A stretch of DNA of 64,000 bases, from assembly GCA_002300355.1 (NCBI GenBank), contig NSGV01000001.1, positions 2,976,001 to 3,040,000 of the forward strand, written 5' to 3'. A program made the translations under genes and the position numbers. Shown here piece after piece: positions 52,165 through 60,159 of the stretch. The notes under the pieces were generated by a model. The model saw nothing but the letters and a program-made list of their open reading frames with translations, did no database searches and was not told the DNA's origin. The stretch's first letter is position 1. Each line of letters begins with the position of its first letter. This stretch comes from Streptomyces sp. TLI_235. GTDB taxonomy: Bacteria > Actinomycetota > Actinomycetes > Streptomycetales > Streptomycetaceae.

Positions 52165-53343
52165 CTAGTAGATCGGCTTCTCGGGCTCGATCTGGTTGAC
52201 CCAGCCGATCACGCCGCCGCCCAGGTGGACGGCGTCGGCGAAGCCCGCCGACTTGAGAACGGCGAGCACCTCGGCCGAGCGGACGCCCGTCTTGCAGTGC
52301 AGCACGATCTTCTTGTCCTGCGGCATCCGCTCCAGCGCGGTGCCCATCAGGAACTCGCCCTTGGGGATCAGCGTCGCGCCGGGGATGCTGACGATCTCGT
52401 ACTCGTTGGGCTCGCGGACGTCGACCAGGAAGATGTTCTCCTCGTCGTCCAGCCACTCCTTGAGCTGCTTCGAGGTGATGGTGGAGCCCGCGGCCGCGGC
52501 CTGGGCCTCCTCCGACACGACGCCGCAGAAGGCCTCGTAGTCGATCAGCTCGGTGACGGTCGGGTTGTCGCCGCACAGCGCGCAGTTCGGGTCCTTGCGG
52601 ACCTTGACCGAGCGGTACTGCATCTCCAGGGCGTCGTAGATCATCAGGCGGCCGACCAGCGGCTCGCCGACACCGGCGAGCAGCTTGATGGCCTCGGTGA
52701 CCTGGATCGAGCCGATCGAGGCGCAGAGCACGCCCAGCACGCCGCCCTCGGCGCAGGAGGGCACCATGCCCGGCGGCGGGGCCTCCGGGTACAGGCAGCG
52801 GTAGCAGGGGCCGTGCTCGGCCCAGAAGACGCTGGCCTGGCCGTCGAACCGGTAGATCGAGCCCCAGACGTACGGCTTGCCGAGCAGCACCGCGGCGTCG
52901 TTCACCAGGTAGCGGGTGGCGAAGTTGTCGGTGCCGTCCACGATCAGGTCGTAGCCGGAGAAGATCTCCATGACGTTGGAGTTGTCGAGCCGGTCCTCGT
53001 GGAGGATCACGTCGACGTAGGGGTTGATCTCCTTGACGGAGTCGCGGGCGGACTCGGCCTTGGAGCGGCCCACGTCGGACTGGCCGTGGATGATCTGGCG
53101 CTGCAGGTTCGACTCGTCCACCGTGTCGAACTCGACGATGCCGAGCGTGCCGACGCCGGCCGCGGCCAGGTACATCAGGGCGGGCGAGCCCAGGCCGCCC
53201 GCGCCGACACAGAGCACCTTCGCGTTCTTCAGCCGCTTCTGCCCGTCCATGCCCACGTCGGGGATGATCAGGTGGCGGGAGTACCGGCGGACCTCGTCGA
53301 CGGTGAGCTCGGCGGCCGGCTCGACCAGGGGTGGCAGCGACAC
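52165..53343 (-). CDS. moeZ: MoeZ: MoeB/ThiF-type adenylyltransferase with rhodanese domain
   Basis: GTG 53343 (MSLPPLVEPAAELTVDEV) after GGAG is the start, giving 392 residues, the streptomycete MoeZ length. The E1 domain has VGAGGLGSPALMYLAAAG near 50, DESNLQRQIIH near 80, VDGTDNFATRYLVND near 135, and two zinc CxxC pairs (CYRC, CALC). A C-terminal rhodanese domain near 285-392 carries the active Cys in VLHCKTGVRSAEV. MoeZ adenylates and sulfurates the C-termini of MoaD, ThiS and CysO-like carriers for molybdopterin and other sulfur pathways. moaE, whose partner MoaD needs it, is elsewhere in this window. A sigma-R-type promoter lies 43 bp upstream. Confidence 0.96.
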   Translation of the reverse strand: MSLPPLVEPAAELTVDEVRRYSRHLIIPDVGMDGQKRLKNAKVLCVGAGGLGSPALMYLAAAGVGTLGIVEFDTVDESNLQRQIIHGQSDVGRSKAESARDSVKEINPYVDVILHEDRLDNSNVMEIFSGYDLIVDGTDNFATRYLVNDAAVLLGKPYVWGSIYRFDGQASVFWAEHGPCYRCLYPEAPPPGMVPSCAEGGVLGVLCASIGSIQVTEAIKLLAGVGEPLVGRLMIYDALEMQYRSVKVRKDPNCALCGDNPTVTELIDYEAFCGVVSEEAQAAAAGSTITSKQLKEWLDDEENIFLVDVREPNEYEIVSIPGATLIPKGEFLMGTALERMPQDKKIVLHCKTGVRSAEVLAVLKSAGFADAVHLGGGVIGWVNQIEPEKPIY

Positions 53344-53385
53344 GGGGACTCCGATGGTCGTCAGTTCGTAGGGCTTTGCTGTGCC

Positions 53386-53412
53386 AACAGTGTCACGCGC
53401 CACCGGTATTCC
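53386..53412 (-). promoter_or_regulatory. Sigma-R-type promoter of moeZ
   Basis: On the minus strand GGAAT (complement of 53408-53412), a 19-bp spacer, then GTT (complement of 53386-53388). It matches the SigR consensus. I recall S. coelicolor moeB/moeZ being listed in the sigma-R regulon. Confidence 0.72.
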
Positions 53413-53446
53413 GAGACAGCAGGTCCGTCATGTGAGATGGCCGACA

Positions 53447-53502
53447 CCGGATGCCGAGATCGTCAGGCGATCGCACGTCGCCGCTGGTCACACGGCATCC
53501 GG
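53447..53502 (-). terminator. Long-loop inverted repeat after the epimerase gene
   Basis: CCGGATGCCG (53447-53456) and CGGCATCCGG (53493-53502) are perfect 10-bp arms with an inner GATCG/CGATC hairpin. It lies just past the 3' end of the minus-strand epimerase gene and upstream of the moeZ promoter; a terminator is likeliest, a regulatory site is possible. Confidence 0.4.
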
Positions 53503-53517
53503 GGCCTTTCGGACGGA

Positions 53518-54456
53518 TCAGACCCGGCAAGCGGTTTCGAGCCAGACGTCACCCAGGGACTCCTCCAGCGGCACCTGCGTCCGCCATCCGAGACGGTCAC
53601 GGGCGGTCCTGACGTCCGCCTGGCGCCACGGCACGGGCTCCGGAAGCGGCCTCGGCTCGCCCGCCCGGTGGTGCTCCCCGCCCTGGCTCGGCACCAGCGC
53701 GGGGCGGCCGTCCTCGGCCACGATCCCCTCGAAACCCGAGGCCCGGACGAGCAGGTGCGCCGCGTCCCGGGCGCGCACCGCGTGCCCGCTGCCGATGTTG
53801 ATCACGCCGGTGGCGGCCGACACCGCGGCCGCCTGGACGGCCCGGGCGACGTCCCGCACATCGACGAAATCCCGGTATCCGGACAGGTCCGGCATCCGCA
53901 CCTGCAGCTCGTCGTGGACCAGCGCCCGCCGCAGCCCGTCCGCCAGCCGTCCGAACAGCGAGGCCGGCGGAGCACCCGGACCGACCACGTCGAAGACCCG
54001 CAGCACCGCGGCGTCCAGCCCGGAGGCCAGCACCAGCTCGGTGCCGGCCAGCTTGGACACCCCGTACGGGCCGACCGGCCGGGGCTCGGTGCCCTCGCCG
54101 ATCGGCGCGCCGGGCTGCATCGGCCCGTACTCGGCGGCCGAGCCGATGTGCACCAGCCGGGCGGGCTCCCGGCTGCGCCGGATCGCCTCGCAGACGGTGG
54201 CCACCGCCAGCGTGTTGGCGCGGATCAGCGTCCGCGAGCTGCCGTAGGTGGCGCCCGCACAGTTGATCACCACCTGCGGGGCGACCGCGTCCAGGAACCG
54301 GGACAGCGCGCCGGGGCTGCCCGCGGTCAGGTCGAAGCGGATGTCGGCCGAGTCCCGCCGGCCGAGCACGGCGACCTGGAGGTCGGGCTCGACGAGCAGG
54401 CGGTCGGCGACCCGGCGGCCGATGAAGCCGTCGGCGCCCAGCAGCAGCACCCTCAT
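53518..54456 (-). CDS. NAD-dependent epimerase/dehydratase (extended SDR)
   Basis: The 312-aa protein starts at ATG 54456. It has GADGFIGRRVADRLL near residue 8 (NAD-binding GxxGxxG), an Asn-Cys-Ala-Gly motif (VVINCAGATYG near 62), the catalytic pair YGVSK near 130 with a preceding Ser in HIGSAAEYG, and FVDVRDVARAV near 191. These features suit a nucleotide-sugar or polyketide-type epimerase/dehydratase/reductase. The glycosyltransferase and membrane protein genes upstream on the same strand suggest a role in making a sugar donor for a surface glycan. The gap to the membrane protein gene is 84 bp with a hairpin between, so it may have its own promoter. Confidence 0.85.
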   Translation of the reverse strand: MRVLLLGADGFIGRRVADRLLVEPDLQVAVLGRRDSADIRFDLTAGSPGALSRFLDAVAPQVVINCAGATYGSSRTLIRANTLAVATVCEAIRRSREPARLVHIGSAAEYGPMQPGAPIGEGTEPRPVGPYGVSKLAGTELVLASGLDAAVLRVFDVVGPGAPPASLFGRLADGLRRALVHDELQVRMPDLSGYRDFVDVRDVARAVQAAAVSAATGVINIGSGHAVRARDAAHLLVRASGFEGIVAEDGRPALVPSQGGEHHRAGEPRPLPEPVPWRQADVRTARDRLGWRTQVPLEESLGDVWLETACRV

Positions 54457-54476
54457 CGGGGGTGTCCTTCCACGAG

Positions 54477-54498
54477 GCCCGGCCGCAGAAGGCCGGGC
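54477..54498 (-). terminator. Hairpin between the membrane protein gene and the epimerase gene
   Basis: GCCCGGCC-GCAGAA-GGCCGGGC is a perfect 8-bp stem between two same-strand genes. It may terminate or attenuate the upstream transcript. Confidence 0.45.
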
Positions 54499-54540
54499 GG
54501 GACTACGGAATGCGTACGGATGGCGAGCGGGCGGGCCCGG

Positions 54541-55500
54541 TCAGTCCCCCGGCGGGCCGCCGCCGGACTCCGCTCGGCAGGCCCGAGGGCTGCCGAGGAG
54601 CAGCCAGGTGTACGGCGCCAGCACCGCGGCGGCCGCGGCGCAGAGCACCAGGTGCACGCCCGGAGCGGCGGTCGGCAGCAGCGACAGCACGGCGCCGACG
54701 GCAGCCGGGCCGGCCACCGCGACGGTCGTCCGACCGCCGCGCAGCAACACCGCCGCGAGCAGCAGCAGCACCGCGAGCACGGCCTGCACCGGCCCGGCGG
54801 CGGCCGGCACGTCCCCGGCGGCGGGCAGCGCGGCGGCGGCCAGGCCGGCCGCGACGAACTGCGCGCCGACCGCGACCGGCAGCAGCGGCCGCATCCGGGC
54901 CCGGTACTCGGCCTCGGTCGGGGCGGTGGCCAGGTGCCGCCGGCCGGCGTCCCGCAGCCGCCGGGAGGCCAGGTCGGCGGCGCCCGCGGCGAGGGCGAGG
55001 ACGGTGGCCGGGCCGAGGCCGCCCGCCGCGGCGGGGGCGATCAGCAGGCCCGCGGCGAGCCCGTAGCCGGCCCGGGCCGTCGGGGCGGCCGCCGGCGCGG
55101 CCAGGGTGAGCCAGCCGACCGCGAGCAGCGCGGCCGGGACGGCCGCGACCGGGCCGACCACCTGGGCCAGCCAGGGGACGGCGGCCAGCAGCCCGGCGGC
55201 CGGGAGGTGCAGGGCGGCGGTGCCGAGCGCGCGGGCGGTGTCCGGGCCCCAGGGCGCCGCGGGCGCGGCCGGGGAGGGCGGCTCCGGGCGGCGCTCCACC
55301 CGGGCGTACAGCTCCTCGGCGAGCGAGAAGACGTCGGTGTGCCGGTAGCGGGCCGCCGCGGTGTCGGAGAGCCCCGCGTCCTCCAGCCCGGCGGCGATGT
55401 CCAGCGGGTCGACGGCCTGCTCGCAGAGCCGCCGGTGGTCGGCCATCAGCGCCCGGACGGGGTCGCCGGACGGTGCCGGGGCGCGGCCGGGCCGGCTCAC
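54541..55500 (-). CDS. Polytopic membrane protein in a glycan-type cluster
   Basis: GTG 55500 overlaps the glycosyltransferase stop by 4 nt. The 319-aa protein has an N-terminal cytoplasmic helical part of about 85 residues (ALMADHRRLCEQAVDPLDIAAGLEDAGLS in pieces; YRHTDVFSLAEELYARVE). From residue 95 to the end there are eight to nine Ala/Leu/Val-rich membrane helices. I recognise no named family. Tight coupling to a PelF-like glycosyltransferase suggests that it helps assemble or export a polysaccharide, as the membrane partner PelG does in Pel systems; that parallel is inference. Confidence 0.65.
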   Translation of the reverse strand: MSRPGRAPAPSGDPVRALMADHRRLCEQAVDPLDIAAGLEDAGLSDTAAARYRHTDVFSLAEELYARVERRPEPPSPAAPAAPWGPDTARALGTAALHLPAAGLLAAVPWLAQVVGPVAAVPAALLAVGWLTLAAPAAAPTARAGYGLAAGLLIAPAAAGGLGPATVLALAAGAADLASRRLRDAGRRHLATAPTEAEYRARMRPLLPVAVGAQFVAAGLAAAALPAAGDVPAAAGPVQAVLAVLLLLAAVLLRGGRTTVAVAGPAAVGAVLSLLPTAAPGVHLVLCAAAAAVLAPYTWLLLGSPRACRAESGGGPPGD

Positions 55501-57134
55501 CGGCTCGCCTCCGCGAGTGCACCGGGTGCGGCCCGGCCGTCGTCCGGGGCGGGCCCGTCCTGTGGGTGTGGGTCCGGGTCGCCGGCGGTCGGCGCGGCCG
55601 GGGTCTCGCGGCTGGTCTGGGGGGCGGGCACCGGCGCACCGGCGACCCAGTACTCGGCGGGGCGGGCGAAGGGTCGCATCCGCTCGGCCGCGGCCGGGAA
55701 GGCCGGCCAGCGGGAGACCAGCTCCAGGTAGATCTCGCGGAAGGCGGCGGCCTCCGGCTCCAGGGCGAAGCGCTCCTGGGCGCGCAGCCGGCCGGCCAGC
55801 CCGAGCCGGCCGCGCCGCTCCTCGTCGGTGAGCAGGGCGAGGCAGGCGTCGGCCAGCGCACGCGGGCTGCGCGGCGGGACGACCAGCCCGGCCGGGCCGA
55901 CCACCTCGGGGACGACCCCGACCTCGGTGGCGATCACCGCGCGGCCGCTGAGCATCGCGTCGGCGAGCAGCCGCGGGCTGCGCTGGGAGAGCGCGGTGAA
56001 GACGACGGCGCTGCCGGCCGCCCAGGCGTCGGTGGTGGCGGGCGGACGGCCGGCGAAGTCGACGGCCGCGTCGATGCCGAGCTTGCGGGCGATGGACCGG
56101 CAGTGCGCCAGGTAGCCGGGGGCGGCCTCCTCGCCGTACATCCGCAGCCGGGCGGCGGGGAGTTCGGCGCGCACCCGGGCGAAGGCGTGCAGCATCAGCT
56201 CCGGGTCGCGGCCGGGCTCCAGCGCGCCCGCCCACACCAGGGTGGGTCGCTCGGGCTCGGCCCCGGCCGGCGGCCGGCCCGACTCGGGGGCGGACTCGTG
56301 GACGACCCGGATGTGCTCCGGGGCGGCGCCGCAGCGCTCCTGCCAGCGCCGGTCGTAGCCGCTGCCGGGGGTGAGCACCGCGGCCTGCCGGTACGTCTCG
56401 GCGGTGAGCTGCCGGAAGAAGGCCAGCAGCAGGGCGCGCACCGGCCAGCGGTAGGGGGCGGTGCGGTAGCCGCGGTACTGCTCGCGCAGGTGCAGGCCGT
56501 GCTCGGTGAGCACGAAGGGCACGCCGTGCACGTGCTTGGCGACCAGGGCGGGCAGCACGGCCGGGCCGCCGCCGGCGACGTGGCAGAGGTCGGCGGAGCC
56601 GAGGCCGCTCGGGCCGGTGCCGTACCAGGGGGCGGAGAGCGGGCGGAGCAGCTGCTCCAGCAGGTCGCCGGCGACCAGGACGTCGCGGACCAGCGGCTGG
56701 CCGGCGGCGGTCTCGGCGCCGGGCGCCCGCCAGACCCGCTCCAGGGTGCGGTGGGCCTGGCCCGAGGCGAGGAAGGCGGGCAGCGCGCCGTCCTCCCGGG
56801 CGAGTTCGGCGAGGCGGTACAACGCGGGCCCGAAGCGGACGCGCTCGGCGGGGCGGACGAGCGAGCGGACGAGGTCCTCGTAGGCGGATCCGTAGGCACG
56901 GCGGCGGTGCGCGGTGGGCCGCCCGCCGCCCGGGCGGCGGCCCCATATCGGCAGCTCGTGGACGGCGAGCAGGCCGCGCGGAGGCACGCCGGCGAAGTCG
57001 CCGCCGCCTCCGGAGCCGAGCAGGTAGAGCTGGAACTCGTGCTCGGCCAGCGCGCCGGCGAGTCGGCCGCACCAGCCGCCTCCCGTGCGCTGGGCGACGG
57101 AGAGGTTGCCCTCGGTGAGCAGAGCGATGCGCAC
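55497..57134 (-). CDS. GT4-family glycosyltransferase with PelF-like N-terminus
   Basis: ATG 57134 (MRIALLTEGNLSVAQRTGG) gives 545 residues. The N-terminal segment resembles DUF3492/PelF glycosyltransferases: LLTEGNLSV, WCGRLAGALAEHEFQLYLLG (in part), LCHVAGGGPAVLPALVAKH and HGVPFVLTEHGLHLREQY near 207. The C-terminal GT-B half has LVWAGALEPGRDPELML near 332, RLRMYGEEAAPGYL, VDFAGR and the donor-binding segment LLADAMLSGRAVIATEVG with VPEVVGPAGLVV near 420-440. It likely transfers a sugar from a UDP donor to a growing exopolysaccharide. A Pro-rich tail follows. The membrane protein gene overlaps its 3' end. Confidence 0.87.
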   Translation of the reverse strand: MRIALLTEGNLSVAQRTGGGWCGRLAGALAEHEFQLYLLGSGGGGDFAGVPPRGLLAVHELPIWGRRPGGGRPTAHRRRAYGSAYEDLVRSLVRPAERVRFGPALYRLAELAREDGALPAFLASGQAHRTLERVWRAPGAETAAGQPLVRDVLVAGDLLEQLLRPLSAPWYGTGPSGLGSADLCHVAGGGPAVLPALVAKHVHGVPFVLTEHGLHLREQYRGYRTAPYRWPVRALLLAFFRQLTAETYRQAAVLTPGSGYDRRWQERCGAAPEHIRVVHESAPESGRPPAGAEPERPTLVWAGALEPGRDPELMLHAFARVRAELPAARLRMYGEEAAPGYLAHCRSIARKLGIDAAVDFAGRPPATTDAWAAGSAVVFTALSQRSPRLLADAMLSGRAVIATEVGVVPEVVGPAGLVVPPRSPRALADACLALLTDEERRGRLGLAGRLRAQERFALEPEAAAFREIYLELVSRWPAFPAAAERMRPFARPAEYWVAGAPVPAPQTSRETPAAPTAGDPDPHPQDGPAPDDGRAAPGALAEASR

Positions 57135-57488
57135 GACGACCTCCGGAGCGGTGCGATGGACCTGGATGGGACGCCGACGGGACAGGGAGCCTGATCACCC
57201 GGTGACAGCACTGCTCGGAAAGCCGGCGACGGCACCCGCCGCACGGCCGGTACGGGCCGTTCTGGGCCCCGGTGCCGGTTGCCACTCCCCCACACCTGTT
57301 CGGTCGGACAGCACGAAGGTAGAGCGGATCGCCGACAACTCCTGGAGCGCCCGCCGCCATGCCACCTGATCGAGTGAAAGGCCGTGACCTGCCGCCGCCC
57401 GCCGCGTTGTGCGGGGCGTTCGGGGCCGTCGCGTGCGCCCGCGCGCGACGTCGTCCGCGGTCCGGTCCTACGAGGTCGGGGCCTCCGG
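57135..57488. other. 354-bp stretch without a gene
   Basis: It separates the glycosyltransferase and hydrolase genes, both on the minus strand. I see no coding frame with proper bias and no clear promoter or strong hairpin. It should contain the promoter of the glycosyltransferase operon. Confidence 0.4.
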
Positions 57489-58403
57489 TCAGGCCTCGAC
57501 GAGCAGCTCCCGGACGGCCCGGGCGACCTGCTTGGGGTGCTCCATCATCGCGACGTGCCCGGAGTCGGGCAGCACCAGCAGTCGGGCGTCGGGGAAGGCC
57601 TCGCAGGCCCGCTTCGCGGAGCGGTAGGAGACGAGCTTGTCCTTCAGCCCGTACACCAGCAGGACGGGCGCCCGGACGTGTGCGGCCTGCCGCCAGAGCG
57701 CCTGGTCGCCGCGCTCGGTGTAGGCGGAGACGATGCCGCGGGCCGAGCCGATGCTGGCCTGCAGCGCGTACGGCAGCCCGAGCCGGCGGCGGTACTCGGC
57801 GACGGCGCGGTCCCGGCGGTCGGCGGGGATGCCGTCGACGTCGGCGTAGACCAGCCGCAGCAGTTCCTCGGTGGCCTGCTCGGCGTTCGTGCCGCGGGTG
57901 GCGGCCCGGCGGCGCAGCAGCGCGGGCACGCCGGGGACGGCGAGCGCGGCGGTCGGCCAGGCACTGACCTGCGGCGGCAGTTCGGGCAGCGCCGGGGAGA
58001 TCAGGGTGAGACTGCGGACCAGGTCGGGGCGGAGGGCGGCGAGGCGGACGGAGACGGCGCCGCCGAGCGAGTTGCCGAACAGGTGGACGGGGCCGCGGCC
58101 GGACTTCTCCAGGTAGCCGATCACCGCGCGGACGTGGCCGTTGAGGGTGAGGTTGCCGTCCTGCGGCGGCGCGGACCAGCCGAAGCCGGGGAGGTCGATC
58201 GCCTCGCCGGCGACCTCGCCGGCGAGCTCGGCCATGAGGTCGGTCCAGTTGTCCGCAGAGCCGCCGAGGCCGTGCACGAAGAGCGCGGGCGGCAGGCCGT
58301 CCGCCTCCGCGGGGACGCGCGGCCCGACCGCGAGCACCGCACCCGGGACCTCGACCGTGCGGTGGGGACCGGGATCGCTCTGCACCTGCTGATCAGCGCT
58401 CAT
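57489..58403 (-). CDS. Alpha/beta-hydrolase
   Basis: ATG 58403 (MSADQQVQSDPGPHRTVEV) gives 304 residues; the frame extends 34 codons further but with poor codon bias. The fold is visible as ALFVHGLGGSADNW (oxyanion region, near 40), IDLPGFGWS, VHLFGNSLGGAVSVRLA (nucleophile Ser in GNSLGG, near 105), LLVYGLKDKLV (acid Asp, near 250) and LPDSGHVAMMEHP (His, near 279). It resembles lipases/esterases of the LipV type; in M. tuberculosis lipV sits in this neighbourhood. Substrate is unknown. It is divergent from the TetR gene. Confidence 0.87.
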   Translation of the reverse strand: MSADQQVQSDPGPHRTVEVPGAVLAVGPRVPAEADGLPPALFVHGLGGSADNWTDLMAELAGEVAGEAIDLPGFGWSAPPQDGNLTLNGHVRAVIGYLEKSGRGPVHLFGNSLGGAVSVRLAALRPDLVRSLTLISPALPELPPQVSAWPTAALAVPGVPALLRRRAATRGTNAEQATEELLRLVYADVDGIPADRRDRAVAEYRRRLGLPYALQASIGSARGIVSAYTERGDQALWRQAAHVRAPVLLVYGLKDKLVSYRSAKRACEAFPDARLLVLPDSGHVAMMEHPKQVARAVRELLVEA

Positions 58404-58609
58404 GAGGCACGATCGTAGTGAGCCGGGGTGCCGTTTCCCCAGTGCCCGGGCCCGTCTCACCCTGTGGACCGGGCGTACGCGGGTCGTATTGTGGGCTCCC
58501 GACAAGCGGGTTTCTGCGCTTTACTCGGCTTTCCCAGGCGCAGATCCGGTTACCGAAAAGTAGACTCGGGGCCTGCCGGAGACGCCCAGATCGTGAAGTG
58601 AGGACCGCC

Positions 58610-59266
58610 GTGACGGCCATCCAGGAGGCGCAGGAGCGTCCGCGCGGTGCCCGACTGCCGCGAAGCGCCCGCCGTGAACAGCTGCTCGGAGCCGCTCAGG
58701 AGGTGTTCGTCGCGCAGGGCTACCACGCCGCTGCGATGGACGACATCGCCGACCGCGCGGGGGTCAGCAAGCCGGTGCTGTACCAGCACTTCCCCGGCAA
58801 GCTGGAGCTCTACCTCGCGCTGCTGGACAAGCACTGCGACGCGCTCGTCGACGCCACCCGCCAGGCCCTCGAGGCGACCACCGACAACAAGCACCGCGTC
58901 GCCGCGACCATGGAGGCGTACTTCCACTACGTCTCCAGCGAGTCGGGCGCGTTCCGGCTGGTCTTCGAGTCGGACCTGACGAACGAGCCGGCCGTCCGCG
59001 AGCGGGTGGAGCGCGCCTCCGACCTGAGCGCGACGCTGGTCAGCAAGGTGATCGCCGAGGACACCGACCTGCCGGAGGCCGAGTCCAAGCTGCTGGCCGC
59101 GGGCGTCTGCGGGCTGGCCCAGATCACCGCGCGCTACTGGCTCTCGCAGGGCCGGGAGATCCCGCGCGACGAGGCCGTCCGGCTGGTGGCCAGCCTGGCC
59201 TGGCGCGGGCTGAAGGGCTTCCCGATGCACGCCGCCGACGGCGAGCGCCCGGCGGCCGGCGAGTAG
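58610..59266 (+). CDS. TetR-family transcriptional regulator
   Basis: GTG 58610 lies after GAGGA and gives 218 residues. A -10-like TAGACT is at 58561. The helix-turn-helix reads MDDIADRAGVSKPVLYQHFPGK near residues 44-65, split here as MDDIADRAGVSK and PVLYQHFPGK. The C-terminal ligand domain (AYFHYVSSESGAFRLVF; AGVCGLAQITARYWL) is typical. It is divergent from the alpha/beta-hydrolase gene, which it may repress. In M. tuberculosis a TetR gene (Rv3208) also precedes the DUF3107 gene, so the pair here is conserved. Confidence 0.9.
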   Translation: MTAIQEAQERPRGARLPRSARREQLLGAAQEVFVAQGYHAAAMDDIADRAGVSKPVLYQHFPGKLELYLALLDKHCDALVDATRQALEATTDNKHRVAATMEAYFHYVSSESGAFRLVFESDLTNEPAVRERVERASDLSATLVSKVIAEDTDLPEAESKLLAAGVCGLAQITARYWLSQGREIPRDEAVRLVASLAWRGLKGFPMHAADGERPAAGE

Positions 59267-59390
59267 CGATCGCCGCACCTTCGCCGCATGGCACGGCCGG
59301 TGCTCTAAGGTGAAGCCGTACGGCGCGGCGACCTCGGACGAGAGTTCGAACAATGCGCGTGGATGGCTGCAACCCGGAGGGACGGAACCC

Positions 59391-59618
59391 GTGGAGGTCA
59401 AGATCGGCGTGCAGAACGCGCCCCGAGAGATCGTTCTCGAGAGCCCGCAGACTGCCGACGAGGTCGAGGGTGCCGTCGCCAAGGCGCTGGAGGGCACCTC
59501 CAAGCTGCTGGTGCTGGCCGACGAGCACGGCCGCCGCATCATCGTCCCGGCCGAGCGCCTGGCGTACGTGGAGATCGGCGAGCCCGCGGTCCGCAAGGTC
59601 GGTTTCGGCACGCTCTGA
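59391..59618 (+). CDS. DUF3107 small protein (TB9.4-like)
   Basis: GTG 59391 (MEVKIGVQNAPREIVLE) lies eight bases after GGAGGGA and gives 75 residues. The sequence, with IVLESPQTADEVEGAVAKAL, TSKLLVLADEHGRRIIVPAERLAYVEIG in pieces, and RKVGFGTL, is the DUF3107 family, often annotated as ATP-binding. It is small, cytoplasmic and highly conserved across actinobacteria; function is not established. A -10-like TAAGGT lies at 59306. A terminator hairpin follows the gene. Confidence 0.9.
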   Translation: MEVKIGVQNAPREIVLESPQTADEVEGAVAKALEGTSKLLVLADEHGRRIIVPAERLAYVEIGEPAVRKVGFGTL

Positions 59619-59643
59619 CCCGAGACACCGCCCGCAGGGCGAC

Positions 59644-59678
59644 CGGCGCCCCGTCCTCCCCGTGAGGGCGGGGCGCCG
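59644..59678 (+). terminator. Terminator after the DUF3107 gene
   Basis: CGGCGCCCCG (59644-59653) pairs with CGGGGCGCCG (59669-59678), with CCT/AGG also pairing inside. Confidence 0.65.
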
Positions 59679-59765
59679 CGGTGTTCCCGGGGCCCACCGG
59701 GCGTCCGGCGGGCCGGGGCCGAGCGGGGGAGTTCACCCGCCGAGCGCGTACGCACCGGCCGCCCC

Positions 59766-59771
59766 GGGTAT
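59766..59771 (+). promoter_or_regulatory. Possible general-stress (sigma-B-type) -10 element
   Basis: GGGTAT at 59766-59771 with GCGT sixteen bases upstream fits the loose GNNT-N14/16-GGGTAT consensus of SigB-type promoters in Streptomyces. It lies 45 bp before the small membrane protein gene. The -35 is weak, so this is tentative. Confidence 0.25.
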
Positions 59772-59815
59772 GGGCCCGGGCGAGGCACGCGCCGTACGAC
59801 CCGGGAGGCCGCCCC

Positions 59816-60106
59816 GTGCTGGTGGAGACCATCGCCTACACGCTCATCGGCCTGGCCGTGGGGGTCGGCGCGCTGGCCCTGTTTCCCGCGTACTTCCCGG
59901 CCGCCCGCAGCCTGACCGTCTCCACCGCCGTGGTCGCGGCGCTGCTCTCCGGGCTGGTCTCGCGCTACGCGCTGAACGAGCAGGCGCCGGGCGCCTCCCT
60001 GGCGCTCAGCGCGATCTGCTCGGCGCTGCTGGTCTCGGTGCTGGCCCGGCCCGACCTGCTCGACCGCTCGGGCGGCCACCGCCCCCGCCGGCACCGGCCG
60101 GCCTGA
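59816..60106 (+). CDS. Small membrane protein of unknown function
   Basis: GTG 59816 lies seven bases after GGGAGG. The 96-aa protein has three hydrophobic segments (IAYTLIGLAVGVGALALFP; LTVSTAVVAALLSGLVS; SLALSAICSALLVSVL) and a basic C-terminus (HRPRRHRPA). I recognise no family. It is separated from the DUF3107 gene by a terminator and is convergent with the ferritin-like gene. Confidence 0.65.
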   Translation: MLVETIAYTLIGLAVGVGALALFPAYFPAARSLTVSTAVVAALLSGLVSRYALNEQAPGASLALSAICSALLVSVLARPDLLDRSGGHRPRRHRPA

Positions 60107-60159
60107 AGGCGCCGCCGGCCCCGGACGGGGGACGACGGCGACGGCGACAGTGGCGGCGG

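Noticed and set aside
52165-53403. The longer moeZ start at 53403
   Set aside because: It would place the start upstream of the likely sigma-R transcription start; GTG 53343 gives the usual 392-residue protein.
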